Shown piece after piece: positions 43,126-53,182 of a DNA stretch of 64,000 nucleotides. Source of the stretch: Euzebya sp051004735 (GTDB taxonomy: Bacteria; Actinomycetota; Nitriliruptoria; Euzebyales; Euzebyaceae); assembly GCA_051004735.1 (NCBI GenBank), contig JBPCKA010000096.1, forward strand, positions 1 to 64,000. Direction: 5' to 3'. A model generated the notes under the pieces. The model saw only the letters and a list, made by a program, of their open reading frames with translations. It was not told the origin of the DNA and did no database searches. Made by a program: the position numbers and the translations under genes. Every line of letters starts with the position of its first letter. Within the stretch, counting starts at the first letter, position 1.

Positions 43126-43756
43126 TGATCGCGTTGTTGAGCGGGGTCGTGGCCCACCTGGTTCCCGGAGAGGTGGTGCTGGACGTTGCCGGTGTGGGCT
43201 ACCGGGTCCGAGTTCCCACCGGACTGCGGTTACCTGGCGATGGGGACCCCGGCGTTGCAAACCGTGGCCTTGGGGGCCCTGGCGTTGGGAATAAGGTCGT
43301 CCTGCACACCCATCTGGTCGTGCGGGAGGACGCCCTTGACCTGTACGGCTTCCTGCTGGCCGCCGATCGGGATCTGTTTCGGGTGATGTTGGGTGTGGCA
43401 GGCATCGGTCCGAAGATCGCGCTGGCCGCCATTGACACGCTTGGCTCCAGTGGCCTGCGCTCGGCCGTGGTCACCGACGATGTGACGGCACTGACCGCCA
43501 TACCTGGCGTGGGGCGCAAGGGCGCCCAACGCCTGGTCCTTGAGTTGCGAGGGAAGTTGGGCAGTCTGCCGGGAACCGACGACGCCATGATCGTGGCCAG
43601 CGTGGACGCTGACGGCACGGATCCGCGGGGCGGTGCCCGGATGGCGCTGGCGGCGCTGGGCTATGGGGCCGGTGAGATCGAGCAGGCTCTTCGTGGGATG
43701 CCAACCGACGTCTCAGCCGAGGAACTGATCCGGCTGGCTCTGCGGGGACTTCTCAC

Positions 43757-43760
<4 letters not shown>
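43122..43760 (+). CDS. ruvA: Holliday junction helicase subunit RuvA
   Basis: This 212-aa protein binds the four-way junction and loads RuvB. IALLSGVVAHLVPGEVVLDV opens the OB fold. THLVVREDALDLYGFLLAAD and GVAGIGPKIALAAI form the HhH region, with a second HhH at AIPGVGRKGAQRLVLELRGK. The OB fold carries an insertion of about 18 residues (GDGDPGVANRGLGGPGVGNK) made of two related PGV[A/G]N halves, not seen in typical RuvA. ATG at 43122 or 43125; the stop overlaps ruvB. Confidence 0.94.
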
Positions 43761-44809
<1,049 letters not shown>

Positions 44810-44812
<3 letters not shown>

Positions 44813-44856
44813 CCGGGCTTCGCCCCAGCCCAATGCGTGGTGCCGCCTACGGCGGC
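44810..44856 (-). repeat. dispersed double-hairpin repeat, copy C (inverted)
   Basis: On the minus strand it reads GCCGCCGTAGGCGGC, linker GCATTGGGCTGGGG, GGGGCGAAGCCC, GGTTAC, closely matching copies A and B. It begins at the ruvB stop codon. Here it sits downstream of a gene and points toward it, so it cannot serve as a promoter for the next gene and may act as a terminator. Confidence 0.8.
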
Positions 44857-45128
44857 GCTCGTTGCTGTTCCGCCCGACCAAGCTCGCTGCGCTCCCGATC
44901 GGACGGTAGGCCCAAGGGCCTAGGGCCTAGGCCGTCGGGCATCGGGCTGGTTTGGTGCTACCGTGGCCTGCCGCGCCTCCCATGGCGCAACCCGTCGTGC
45001 GCCCGCTGACGGCGCCTCACCGGTCGCCCGAGTCAGGCGTCCCCACCGGACAGTGGCTGCGGCACGCCGAACACAAGACCTTCTTCAAGGCACACACTTT
45101 CCAACGCCGAGACTTCCAAGGGCACAGC
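44857..45128. other. intergenic region between ruvB and yajC
   Basis: No gene is seen. At 44905-44940 there are nested GGCC-rich inverted repeats (AAGGGCCTAGGGCCTAGGCC region). A TACCGT box at 44958-44963 could be a -10 element, which would leave a long leader of about 160 nt before yajC. Start codons in this leader do not give a family-like protein. Confidence 0.4.
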
Positions 45129-45587
45129 ATGGCCGACATCACCGCATTCACACTCTCTGCGCATTCCCTTCTCCTGGCCGAGAACGGCGACGCTGCAACG
45201 ACCGCATCTCCCAGCGCACTCCCACAGTTGTTTTTCTTCGCCCTGATCGGTGCGGCCTTCTACTTCCTGATCATCAGGCCTCAGCGAAAGCGCCAGCGTA
45301 ACCAGCAGGCCATGGTCGCCAAGTTGGGGGTGGGCGACGAGATCGTCACCATCGGCGGATTCCATGGTGAGATCGTGGGGGAGGGCGACGACGCCTTCGA
45401 GTTGCGTATCGCTGAGGGGGTTATCGTCACCATCGCCCGCAACGCCGTGTCGCGGTCGCTGGCCGATCCTCTGCCGGTCCTGGACGAGGTGGATTTCGAT
45501 GACGAGTTCGACGATGACGAGTTCGACGAGGACGATCTGGACAGCGTGCACGACCTGGACGATCTCGACGTCGACGAGGACAACTAA
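45129..45587 (+). CDS. yajC: preprotein translocase subunit YajC
   Basis: This 152-aa protein has a single membrane helix with LPQLFFFALIGAAFYFLIIR then PQRKRQRNQQAMVAKLGVGD and IVTIGGFHGEIV, the YajC core. The C-terminus is a very acidic tail (residues about 115-152, mostly Asp and Glu). YajC accompanies SecDF in the translocase. The ATG at 45129 has AAGG 7 nt upstream. An HD-domain gene separates it from secD. Confidence 0.92.
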   Translation: MADITAFTLSAHSLLLAENGDAATTASPSALPQLFFFALIGAAFYFLIIRPQRKRQRNQQAMVAKLGVGDEIVTIGGFHGEIVGEGDDAFELRIAEGVIVTIARNAVSRSLADPLPVLDEVDFDDEFDDDEFDEDDLDSVHDLDDLDVDEDN

Positions 45588-45595
45588 CGGTCCGG

Positions 45596-46480
45596 ATGGA
45601 CATCATCGAATCTGAGTTGCTGCCCACCAGCGTGCCGCTGGGCGGGCGCGACAGTGACGGCAGCGAGCGGACCACGCCGGAGGTCTCCAGCGGACGTGCC
45701 CGTATCCCACTGCTAGAGGCCGTACGGGAACACTCCGAAGTCAGCGGGATGCTGGAGATGGCCGATGAGTTCCTGGCCGGTCAGGGATTCACCGAGCACG
45801 GCTTCCGTCACGCCAACCTGGTCGGTCACATCGCCTTCAACGTGCTCACCCACCTGGGCTTCGACGAGCGCCTGGCAGAACTGGGTGCGGTGTCGGGGTA
45901 CCTGCATGACATCGGCAACGTGGTCAGCCGCTCCCAACACGGGCAATCCTCAGGCCTGATCGCCTTCACGATCCTGCGGGAACTGGACGTTCCCATCCGC
46001 GACATCGCCCACATCATGGGCGCCGCGGGCAATCACGAGGAGCAGTACGGCGTAGCGGTCAGTCCTGTCAGCGCCGCGGTCATCGTGGCCGACAAGTCCG
46101 ACGTCCACCGCTCCCGGGTCCGTGATACCGGGGACATCGAAACCGACATCCACGATCGGGTCAACTTCGCCGTGACGTCCAGTTTCCTGCGTGTGTCCGA
46201 CGCGGTCCAGCCCGAACCGATGAACCCCGAAGAGGGTTATGAAGCGGAATTGGACGAGGTTCGCAAGGATCAGGGGCTGCCGCCGCAGAACTCCACTACA
46301 CCAGCGCGAATCGGTGCGCCGATGAAGACCCTGACATTGGAACTCGAGGTCGACACATCGGTGACGCCGGTATTTGAGTACTTCGAGATCTTCATGGAAC
46401 GGATGGTCATGTGCCGCCGTGCCGGTCGCACCCTGGGTGCGGAGTTCAAGATCACCGTCAACGACGTCCCGGTCCTGTAG
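45596..46480 (+). CDS. HD-domain metal-dependent phosphohydrolase
   Basis: This 294-aa protein has an HD domain: TEHGFRHANLVGHIAFNVLT (first His pair), GAVSGYLHDIGNVVSRSQHG (HD), GAAGNHEEQYG and AVIVADKSDVHRSRVRD. The substrate is unknown; HD enzymes act on nucleotides or phosphodiesters. The C-terminal 70 residues form a separate beta-rich segment (KTLTLELEVDTSVTPVFEYF). The gene starts 8 nt after yajC and is followed 50 nt later by secD, so it is part of the translocase operon by position. Confidence 0.82.
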   Translation: MDIIESELLPTSVPLGGRDSDGSERTTPEVSSGRARIPLLEAVREHSEVSGMLEMADEFLAGQGFTEHGFRHANLVGHIAFNVLTHLGFDERLAELGAVSGYLHDIGNVVSRSQHGQSSGLIAFTILRELDVPIRDIAHIMGAAGNHEEQYGVAVSPVSAAVIVADKSDVHRSRVRDTGDIETDIHDRVNFAVTSSFLRVSDAVQPEPMNPEEGYEAELDEVRKDQGLPPQNSTTPARIGAPMKTLTLELEVDTSVTPVFEYFEIFMERMVMCRRAGRTLGAEFKITVNDVPVL

Positions 46481-46530
46481 GCCAGGCCTCACCGGGTCCC
46501 CCACACTCCACCAACCGAAAGTCAAAGGCT

Positions 46531-48063
46531 GTGTCACAAGGACGCCTGACCGCGCTCATCGTCACCATTCTCGTCTTCCTGGCAGCCATGTGGGCCTGGA
46601 TCCTGATCGGCGGTCTGTCACCGCGACTGGGACTGGACCTGCAGGGTGGCGTCAGCGCCAACCTGCTGCCGGCCGCCGGACAGGGTGACATCGATGAGGC
46701 GGTGCTGGACCAAACCGTCTCCACCATCCGCGAGCGGGTGGATGCCCTGGGGGTGTCTGAGCCCGACATCGCCCGTCAGGGCGACACCATCCAGGTGCAA
46801 CTACCCGGGGTGGACGACCAGGAACAGGCCCGCGACATCATCGGGCGAACTGCTCAACTGCAGTTCCGTCAGGTGATCGAACAGTTGCCTCCGGCCAACA
46901 CCGATCTGAGCGAGACCGCAACCGCGACGGCAGGCGCCACCTGCGATGAGCGCAGCGATCTGAGCGTCCCCCAACCCGATCAGGAGGTGGTGCTGTGCCT
47001 GCGGGCAGTCGACGCCGAGGGAAACGACCTACCTCGTGACCAGTGGTCACGCCTGCGGTTGGGCCCGGTGGAGGTGTCTGGCGCGGACCTCAGCGACGCA
47101 CGTGCTGAGCTGCTGCCAAACAGCCTGGGTGAGATGTGGCAGACCGCCCTTGAGTTCAACTCCGAGGGTGCCGACGCCTTCGCCGACATCACCGGCCGGC
47201 TGGCCTGCCTCCAGGGCCCCCAGCGGGAACTGGCTATCGTCCTTGACAACATCGTCGAGCAGGCCCCGCCGGTGGCACAGGAGATCGTCTGTGGGACCGG
47301 GATCACCGGTGGAACCGCTGTGGTCCAGGCCCGCGGAGAGTCTGATGCAAAAAGCCTGGCTCTGGTGCTCAAGGCTGGTGCACTGCCGATCCAACTGGAC
47401 TTCGGCACCTTCCAGACCATCTCACCCACGCTGGGTCGGGATTCGCTGAACGCGGGTCTGCTGGCGGGTCTGATCGGCCTGATCCTGGTGGCGATCTACC
47501 TGATCATCCTGTACCGGGGGCTGGGGGTGGCCGCCGTGATCGAACTGCTCATGTTCGGTGTGACGGTCTACGGCCTCATCATCGTGCTTGGCGAGTTGAT
47601 CGGTTTCACCCTGACGCTTGCCGGCATCGCGGGCGTCATCGTGTCCATTGGCATCGCGGCAGACTCCTCGATCATCTACCGGGAGCGCTATCGGGATGAG
47701 GTGCGCGTCGGCAGGACCATCCGCACTGCGGCCGATCACGCCTTCGACAAGGCGTTTCGGACCAACCTGACCGGCAACACCGTGTCATTCCTGGCTGCGG
47801 TTGTCCTGTATCTGCTGGCAGTCGGCCCAGTGCGTGGCTTTGCCTTCACGCTGGGCCTGTCCACCCTGGTCGACACGCTGCTGTTCGCCACATTCACCCG
47901 CGGCGTCTTCGGTCTGATCGCGCGCAATCCCAAGATGGTCAACGCCCCCTTCATGGGCCTGCGCGCCGGTGTGACCACCGAGCAGCTGGCCCTGGCGAGT
48001 TCCGGTGGCAGAACCCGTGGTCGTGGCGGCTCAGGCTCCAACAAGCGGTCGGGTCGAAAGTGA
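46531..48063 (+). CDS. secD: protein translocase subunit SecD
   Basis: This 510-aa RND-related membrane protein uses the proton gradient to help complete secretion. LGLDLQGGVSANLLPAAGQG, TVSTIRERVDALGVSEPDIA and RQGDTIQVQLPGVDDQEQAR form the first periplasmic domain. SPTLGRDSLNAGLLAGLIGL begins helix 2, and SIGIAADSSIIYRERYRDEV and NLTGNTVSFLAAVVLYLLA are in the membrane domain. A Ser/Gly/Arg-rich tail ends it. The GTG at 46531 is chosen because the first helix follows directly. Its stop overlaps the secF GTG (GTGA). Confidence 0.95.
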   Translation: MSQGRLTALIVTILVFLAAMWAWILIGGLSPRLGLDLQGGVSANLLPAAGQGDIDEAVLDQTVSTIRERVDALGVSEPDIARQGDTIQVQLPGVDDQEQARDIIGRTAQLQFRQVIEQLPPANTDLSETATATAGATCDERSDLSVPQPDQEVVLCLRAVDAEGNDLPRDQWSRLRLGPVEVSGADLSDARAELLPNSLGEMWQTALEFNSEGADAFADITGRLACLQGPQRELAIVLDNIVEQAPPVAQEIVCGTGITGGTAVVQARGESDAKSLALVLKAGALPIQLDFGTFQTISPTLGRDSLNAGLLAGLIGLILVAIYLIILYRGLGVAAVIELLMFGVTVYGLIIVLGELIGFTLTLAGIAGVIVSIGIAADSSIIYRERYRDEVRVGRTIRTAADHAFDKAFRTNLTGNTVSFLAAVVLYLLAVGPVRGFAFTLGLSTLVDTLLFATFTRGVFGLIARNPKMVNAPFMGLRAGVTTEQLALASSGGRTRGRGGSGSNKRSGRK

Positions 48064-49103
48064 GTGGTACCGGTGAATCCGATGACATTCAGGAGGCAGA
48101 CGTGACCGACGCAGTTGAGCAGACCGGCAGCGCTCGTCAGGAGGATCGCGACTCGAAGCTGAGCCGCCTGCTGACCGGCCGCAGCCATATCGATTTCGTC
48201 GGCCGTTCTCGGCAATGGCTCTACATCACCCTTGGCGTGTTGGCCGTCTGCGCGCTTGCACTGGTGCTGCGGGGGTTGAACTTCTCCATCGAGTTCACCG
48301 GGGGGTCCTCGTTTGTGGTGGACAACGCCACGAACGACTACACGGTGGACGATTTGGAGGCGTTGCTGTCGGACCTGGGGATTCAAGAGGCGATCGTGCA
48401 GCAGGTCGCCGATGGCGCCGGCGCACAGATCTCGACCCCCGCGGTGTCGGAGGTGGCCGGTGTGGACGATCTTGAGGTCGCCGCCGCAATCGGTGAGCTG
48501 ACCGGGGGGGAGGTCAACGTCAGCACCATCGGACCACGGTGGGGCGATGCGATCACACGCCAGGCCCTCAGGGGATTGATCGTCTTCCTGCTGCTGGTCG
48601 TGGCCTACATCACCGTACGGTTCGAGTGGCGCATGGCGGTCTCGGCAGTGGCCACCCTGGCCCATGACGTGGCGATCACGGTCGGTCTGTATGCCCTGGC
48701 GGGATTCATCGTCTCTCCCTCAACGGTCATCGCGATCCTCACGATCCTGGGCTACTCGCTGTATGACACGGTGGTCGTGTTCGACCGGATCACCGAGGAT
48801 TCGGCCAAGCTGACCAGCGTGTCCACCACCTCCTACGGGCAGGTGGCCAACCAGGCGCTGAACAATGTCCTGGTCCGGTCGATGTCGACCTCGATCACCT
48901 CGGTCCTCCCTGTCGCGTCGTTGTTGTTGATCGGCGCGACTTTGCTGGGGGCCGAGACACTCAGTGACCTGGCGCTGGCGCTGTTCATCGGGATGACGGT
49001 CGGTACCTACTCTTCGATCATCGTCGCCACACCCCTGCTGGTGTGGTTGAAGGAGAAGGACCCCAAGTTCGCCGAGTTGAAGGCCAGGGCACAGGCCGCC
49101 TGA
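48060..49103 (+). CDS. secF: protein translocase subunit SecF
   Basis: This 347-aa partner of SecD has a cytoplasmic N-terminal extension (about 45 residues), IDFVGRSRQWLYITLGVLAV, LNFSIEFTGGSSFVVDN (family FxGG), QALRGLIVFLLLVVAYITVR, AILTILGYSLYDTVVVFDRI and NNVLVRSMSTSITSVLPVAS. GTG start overlaps the secD stop. Confidence 0.95.
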   Translation: MSGTGESDDIQEADVTDAVEQTGSARQEDRDSKLSRLLTGRSHIDFVGRSRQWLYITLGVLAVCALALVLRGLNFSIEFTGGSSFVVDNATNDYTVDDLEALLSDLGIQEAIVQQVADGAGAQISTPAVSEVAGVDDLEVAAAIGELTGGEVNVSTIGPRWGDAITRQALRGLIVFLLLVVAYITVRFEWRMAVSAVATLAHDVAITVGLYALAGFIVSPSTVIAILTILGYSLYDTVVVFDRITEDSAKLTSVSTTSYGQVANQALNNVLVRSMSTSITSVLPVASLLLIGATLLGAETLSDLALALFIGMTVGTYSSIIVATPLLVWLKEKDPKFAELKARAQAA

Positions 49104-49194
49104 CCGATGGGCCACCCTGTTGGCGGTGAGGCCGCCCGACTCGAGGAACAACGACACGACCGCCAGGCCATGTAGGGGCTACGCTCGGCCATAT

Positions 49195-49725
49195 ATGGCT
49201 GAGTTCGATCTTGCTGCCCTCGAGGGCGCCATCAGAGACGTCCCTGACTTCCCCAGTGCGGGCATCGATTTCAAGGACATCACGCCGCTGTTGGCCACGC
49301 CGGAATTGTTCTCCGCGGCGGTGCAGGCCCTGAGCGACCCCTTCGTTGATCAGGGGATCGATGCGGTGGTGGGGATCGAGGCGCGAGGATTCATCTTCGC
49401 CGCACCAGTCGCCCAGCGTCTGGGCGCAGGCTTCATTCCCATGCGCAAGGCGGGCAAACTGCCGAGTGAGACCCTGGCGGCAAGCTATGACCTGGAGTAC
49501 GGCACGGCGACCCTGGAGGTGCACGTCGACGCCTTCAGACCCGGCAGCAGGGTGCTGATCGTGGACGACGTGCTGGCAACGGGCGGAACGGCGGCAGCCG
49601 CAGCAGGTCTGGTCGGTCGGGCCGGGGGACAGGTCATCGGGATCGCGGTCCTGATCGAACTGGGGGCACTCGATGGCGTCAGCAGCCTGGGGGAGGTCCC
49701 GCTGACCGCAATCCTGCGGTATTGA
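49195..49725 (+). CDS. apt: adenine phosphoribosyltransferase
   Basis: This 176-aa salvage enzyme makes AMP from adenine and PRPP. DVPDFPSAGIDFKDITPLLA, VGIEARGFIFAAPVAQRLGA, IPMRKAGKLP and the PRPP loop VLIVDDVLATGGTAAAAAGL are exact family motifs. The ATG at 49195 is preceded by TACGCT ending 9 nt upstream, again a leaderless layout. It lies between secF and relA as in mycobacteria. Confidence 0.95.
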   Translation: MAEFDLAALEGAIRDVPDFPSAGIDFKDITPLLATPELFSAAVQALSDPFVDQGIDAVVGIEARGFIFAAPVAQRLGAGFIPMRKAGKLPSETLAASYDLEYGTATLEVHVDAFRPGSRVLIVDDVLATGGTAAAAAGLVGRAGGQVIGIAVLIELGALDGVSSLGEVPLTAILRY

Positions 49726-49812
49726 TCCCGGTGATCCGCTAGACCGGTTCGTATCGGAGTCTCATCGCAGAACGTCTGTGACAGACCGACTAGTCTTGTA
49801 GCAGGCTGTCAG

Positions 49813-52359
49813 GTGTATGTGGATACAGGAACCACGGAGGCCATCACGAGTGCTGAGGATCGTCCGACACCTCCGGTAATCCAGTCATCACCGGAGCACG
49901 ACGAGGGCGCGCCCTCCGGCGGCTCCAAGCGGGTATCGACCAAGCGCCGTGGTCCCGGCGACGCATCGGTGGCGGGCACCGGTGAGCACACCACCAGCGG
50001 TCCGGTCGCACCGGCTGTTCACACCCCTCCGCCGGGGAGTGACCAGATCGCGCCCCCGGGTTCGCGTCACGCCCGCCGGCAGTCAGGCGTCCGTGCGGTG
50101 CTCGCGCGATTGCCGTTCGACTTGGGACCGCAGGTTCCCGAACCCCTCGCACCATTGATCCAGGCGTTGCGGCGTAATGGCAACAGGGTCGACCTCAAGT
50201 TGATCCTTAGGGCCTATGAGGTTGCCGACCAGGCCCACGCCGGTCAGAAGCGCCGGTCGGGTGAGCCCTACATCATCCATCCAATCGGCGTCGCCGAGAT
50301 CCTGGCCGATCTGGGAGCTGACACCCCGACCATCTGCGCTGCGCTGCTGCACGACGTCGTCGAGGACACCGACCAAGAGCTTGCTGAGATCCAGCGCGAG
50401 TTCGGGGACGCCACCGCGTCACTGGTCGATGGCGTGACGAAGCTGGAACGCGTCGCAGTTCAGACCAAGGAGGAACAGCAGGCCGAGTCGCTACGCAAAA
50501 TGCTGCTGGCCATGGCCGAGGACTACCGGGTCCTGCTGATCAAGCTGGCCGACCGTCTGCACAACATGCGGACCATCCACCACATGCCCCGCGAGAAGCA
50601 GGAGCAGAAGGCCTCAGAGACCCTGTCGATCTATGCGCCGCTGGCCCATCGCCTGGGGATGCAGCAGTTCAAGTGGGAACTCGAGGACCGCAGTTTCCAG
50701 TGCATGCATCCCAAGCGGTATGAAGAGATCAAGAAGATGGTTGCTGATCGGCAGACTGGTCGCGACCAATACATCGATGAGTTGGTCAGCGATGTCACCG
50801 AGCGGTTGAAGGCAGTCAAGATCCGGGCCGAGGTCAGCGGCCGGCAGAAGCACTACTGGTCGATCTATGAAAAGATGGTGGTCCGGGGCAAGGAGTTCGA
50901 TGAGATCTATGACCTGGTCGGGGTGCGGGTGATCGTGGACTCGGTGAAGGACTGCTATGCCGCCCTGGGCACCCTGCATGCGGTCTGGCGACCGGTCCCC
51001 GGACGGTTCAAGGACTACATCGCGATGCCCAAGTTCAATCTGTACCAGTCGCTGCACACCACGGTGGTCGGGGCCGGCGGCAAGACGATGGAGGTCCAGA
51101 TCCGGACCCAGGCCATGCACCGGACCGCCGAGTTCGGCGTTGCCGCGCACTGGCGGTACAAGGAATCAGGACGGACCGGCCTGAGCGTGGGCGGCGCCGG
51201 CGGGGACACCCAGTGGCTGGACCAGATGCTGGACATGGAGTCCTCGACCAGGGATTCACCAGGGGAGTTCATCCGCAACGTGCAGATGGACCTGTACGCC
51301 GATGAGGTCTTCGTGTTCACGCCGCAGGGCGACATCCAGCAGTTGCCTCGAGGGTCCACCCCGGTCGACCTGGCCTACGCGATCCATACCGAGGTTGGGC
51401 ACCGCACCATCGGTGCGCGGATCAACGATCGTCTGGTGCCGCTTGAGTATGAGTTGCGCAACGGCGAGACCGTCGAGATCCTGCTGAGCAAGTCGAAGGA
51501 CTCCGGGCCTAGCCGCGACTGGCTGGAGTTCGTCGGATCGGCCCGGGCGCGGTCAAAGATCCGCTCGTGGTTCAGTCGGGAACGCCGCGAGGACGCCATC
51601 GAGAAGGGCCGGGAGGAGTTGCGCAAGACCCTGGCAAAGTCAGGGCGGGGGTGGAAGTCACAGATCGCCTCGCCACTGCTGCTGGAGGTGGCCAAGGCCC
51701 ACAACTACACCGACCTGGACGCCCTGTACCGCGCCATCGGGGATCGCCACGTCACCGCCAAGGCCATCTCCCAACAACTGGGTGAGCGGTTGGCCCAGGC
51801 CGAGGGGATCATCGATACGGGGGCCGAGGAGGAGGAGCCCTACCAGTCCCGGGCGGTGGAGGACATCGGACCGCGCAGGTCCAGTGAAGCGGTGTTCGTC
51901 GAGGGAATCGATGACGTACTGGTCACCTTGGCCCGCTGCTGCTCCCCGGTGCCGCGTGATGACATCATGGGCTTCGTCACCCGTGGCCGGGGTATCAGCG
52001 TGCATCGCACCGATTGCCCCAACGCCGATGACCTGCGCAGCGAACCCGACCGGCTGGTCCCGGTGAAGTGGAACACCCAGACGCCGGCGACCTTCCGCGT
52101 GACCATCGACGTCGAGGCCTTCGACCGAAAACACCTGCTGCGGGATATCACCACTGTCCTGGGGGATGAGTTCGTCAGCATCGTCAGTGCCAACGTGACG
52201 ACGAAGAAGGACCGGGTCGCGCTGCTGCGCTTCACCTTCGAGTTGGCCGACATCACCCACCTGGACGACGTGATGCGCCAGGTGAAAAGGGTCGACGCGG
52301 TGTATGACGCCTACCGGGTCGTTCCCCGCGGGTCCGGTCGGCCGGCGGGGATCCGTTAG
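49813..52359 (+). CDS. relA: bifunctional (p)ppGpp synthetase/hydrolase
   Basis: This 848-aa Rel protein makes and degrades the alarmone ppGpp. It has a disordered Pro/Gly-rich N-terminus (about 95 residues). The HD hydrolase domain has YIIHPIGVAEILADLGADTP, AALLHDVVEDTDQELAEI; the synthetase domain has YKESGR region, YDLVGVRVIVDSVKDCYAAL and FKDYIAMPKFNLYQSLHTTV. TGS (DEVFVFTPQGDIQQLPRGST), a zinc-finger/helical region with RCCSPVPRDDIMGFVTRGRG, and an ACT domain follow. The intact HD motif indicates an active hydrolase. The start is GTG 49813 or GTG 49819. The stop is TAG. Confidence 0.95.
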   Translation: MYVDTGTTEAITSAEDRPTPPVIQSSPEHDEGAPSGGSKRVSTKRRGPGDASVAGTGEHTTSGPVAPAVHTPPPGSDQIAPPGSRHARRQSGVRAVLARLPFDLGPQVPEPLAPLIQALRRNGNRVDLKLILRAYEVADQAHAGQKRRSGEPYIIHPIGVAEILADLGADTPTICAALLHDVVEDTDQELAEIQREFGDATASLVDGVTKLERVAVQTKEEQQAESLRKMLLAMAEDYRVLLIKLADRLHNMRTIHHMPREKQEQKASETLSIYAPLAHRLGMQQFKWELEDRSFQCMHPKRYEEIKKMVADRQTGRDQYIDELVSDVTERLKAVKIRAEVSGRQKHYWSIYEKMVVRGKEFDEIYDLVGVRVIVDSVKDCYAALGTLHAVWRPVPGRFKDYIAMPKFNLYQSLHTTVVGAGGKTMEVQIRTQAMHRTAEFGVAAHWRYKESGRTGLSVGGAGGDTQWLDQMLDMESSTRDSPGEFIRNVQMDLYADEVFVFTPQGDIQQLPRGSTPVDLAYAIHTEVGHRTIGARINDRLVPLEYELRNGETVEILLSKSKDSGPSRDWLEFVGSARARSKIRSWFSRERREDAIEKGREELRKTLAKSGRGWKSQIASPLLLEVAKAHNYTDLDALYRAIGDRHVTAKAISQQLGERLAQAEGIIDTGAEEEEPYQSRAVEDIGPRRSSEAVFVEGIDDVLVTLARCCSPVPRDDIMGFVTRGRGISVHRTDCPNADDLRSEPDRLVPVKWNTQTPATFRVTIDVEAFDRKHLLRDITTVLGDEFVSIVSANVTTKKDRVALLRFTFELADITHLDDVMRQVKRVDAVYDAYRVVPRGSGRPAGIR

Positions 52360-52402
52360 CCGTTTCAGCGGGCTCCCGCTTGCTGCCATACGGTCTATGA
52401 CC

Positions 52403-53107
52403 ATGACCGCATACCAGGACACGTTCATCGAGGTACTCACCCTGGGGATGTGGGCGGCCAACTGCTACGTGATCGGCAATTCACAGCTGGGCTCGGCGTT
52501 CGTGGTCGACCCAGGCCAAGGGGGTGACGGTCCGGTCCAGCAGATCCTGACCGATCGAGGGGTGAGGTGTGAGGCGATCCTGTTGACCCACGGCCACCTG
52601 GACCATCTGTGGTCGGTGCCCGAACTGGTCCGTGACCTGGATGTCGGTGTCCGGATGCATGCGGATGATCGCTGGCTGTGGGATTCACCGGCAGCAGCGT
52701 TCGGGGCCCCGCAGGCCGCAATGGAGCAGCAGTTGGGGCTGGACTGGAACCCCCCGACCGATCGTCTGGAAACCTTTGTCGACGGGCAGACCATGACGGT
52801 GGCGGGGCTTGGCGTGCACACCATGCACACGCCGGGCCACACGCCCGGATCCTCGGTCTTCCTTGTCGACGGGCTTGACGAGGACCCGGTCCTCATCTCA
52901 GGCGACCTGATCTTCGCCGGCTCGGTGGGACGCACCGACTTTCCTCGTGGGTCGTGGCCCGACCAGGCCAAGTCAATCCACCGGGTGGTTCTGCCGTTGC
53001 CGGATGCCACTCGTATGCTCAGCGGTCACGGCGAGGCCACAACCGTCGGAATCGAGCGCCACACCAATCCGTTCGTCGGTCAGATCATCCAGGAGTTGGG
53101 GACGTAA
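52403..53107 (+). CDS. metallo-beta-lactamase-fold hydrolase (glyoxalase II-like)
   Basis: This 234-aa binuclear metal hydrolase has the ILLTHGHLDHLWSVPELV motif (HxHxDH), VHTMHTPGHTPGSSVFLVDG (third metal His), LISGDLIFAGSVGRTDFPRG (bridging Asp) and LSGHGEATTVGIERHTNPFV. In actinobacteria the enzyme after relA is of this YcbL/Rv2581c type, acting on glutathione- or mycothiol-derived thioesters. TACGGT ends 8 nt before the ATG at 52403; the ATG at 52397 would also be in frame. A weak hairpin AGCGGG-CT-CCCGCT lies at 52367-52380. Confidence 0.9.
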   Translation: MTAYQDTFIEVLTLGMWAANCYVIGNSQLGSAFVVDPGQGGDGPVQQILTDRGVRCEAILLTHGHLDHLWSVPELVRDLDVGVRMHADDRWLWDSPAAAFGAPQAAMEQQLGLDWNPPTDRLETFVDGQTMTVAGLGVHTMHTPGHTPGSSVFLVDGLDEDPVLISGDLIFAGSVGRTDFPRGSWPDQAKSIHRVVLPLPDATRMLSGHGEATTVGIERHTNPFVGQIIQELGT

Positions 53108-53182
53108 TAGCCTTGGCCGACTGCGTGTCGTAGCCTGCTGCGATAGCAGATCTGGACACTCCAACCGAGGGGACTCACCCAC

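Noticed and set aside
52367..52380. Rho-independent terminator after relA (AGCGGG-CT-CCCGCT).
   Set aside because: The loop is only 2 nt and there is no U tract; kept only as a note under the hydrolase gene.
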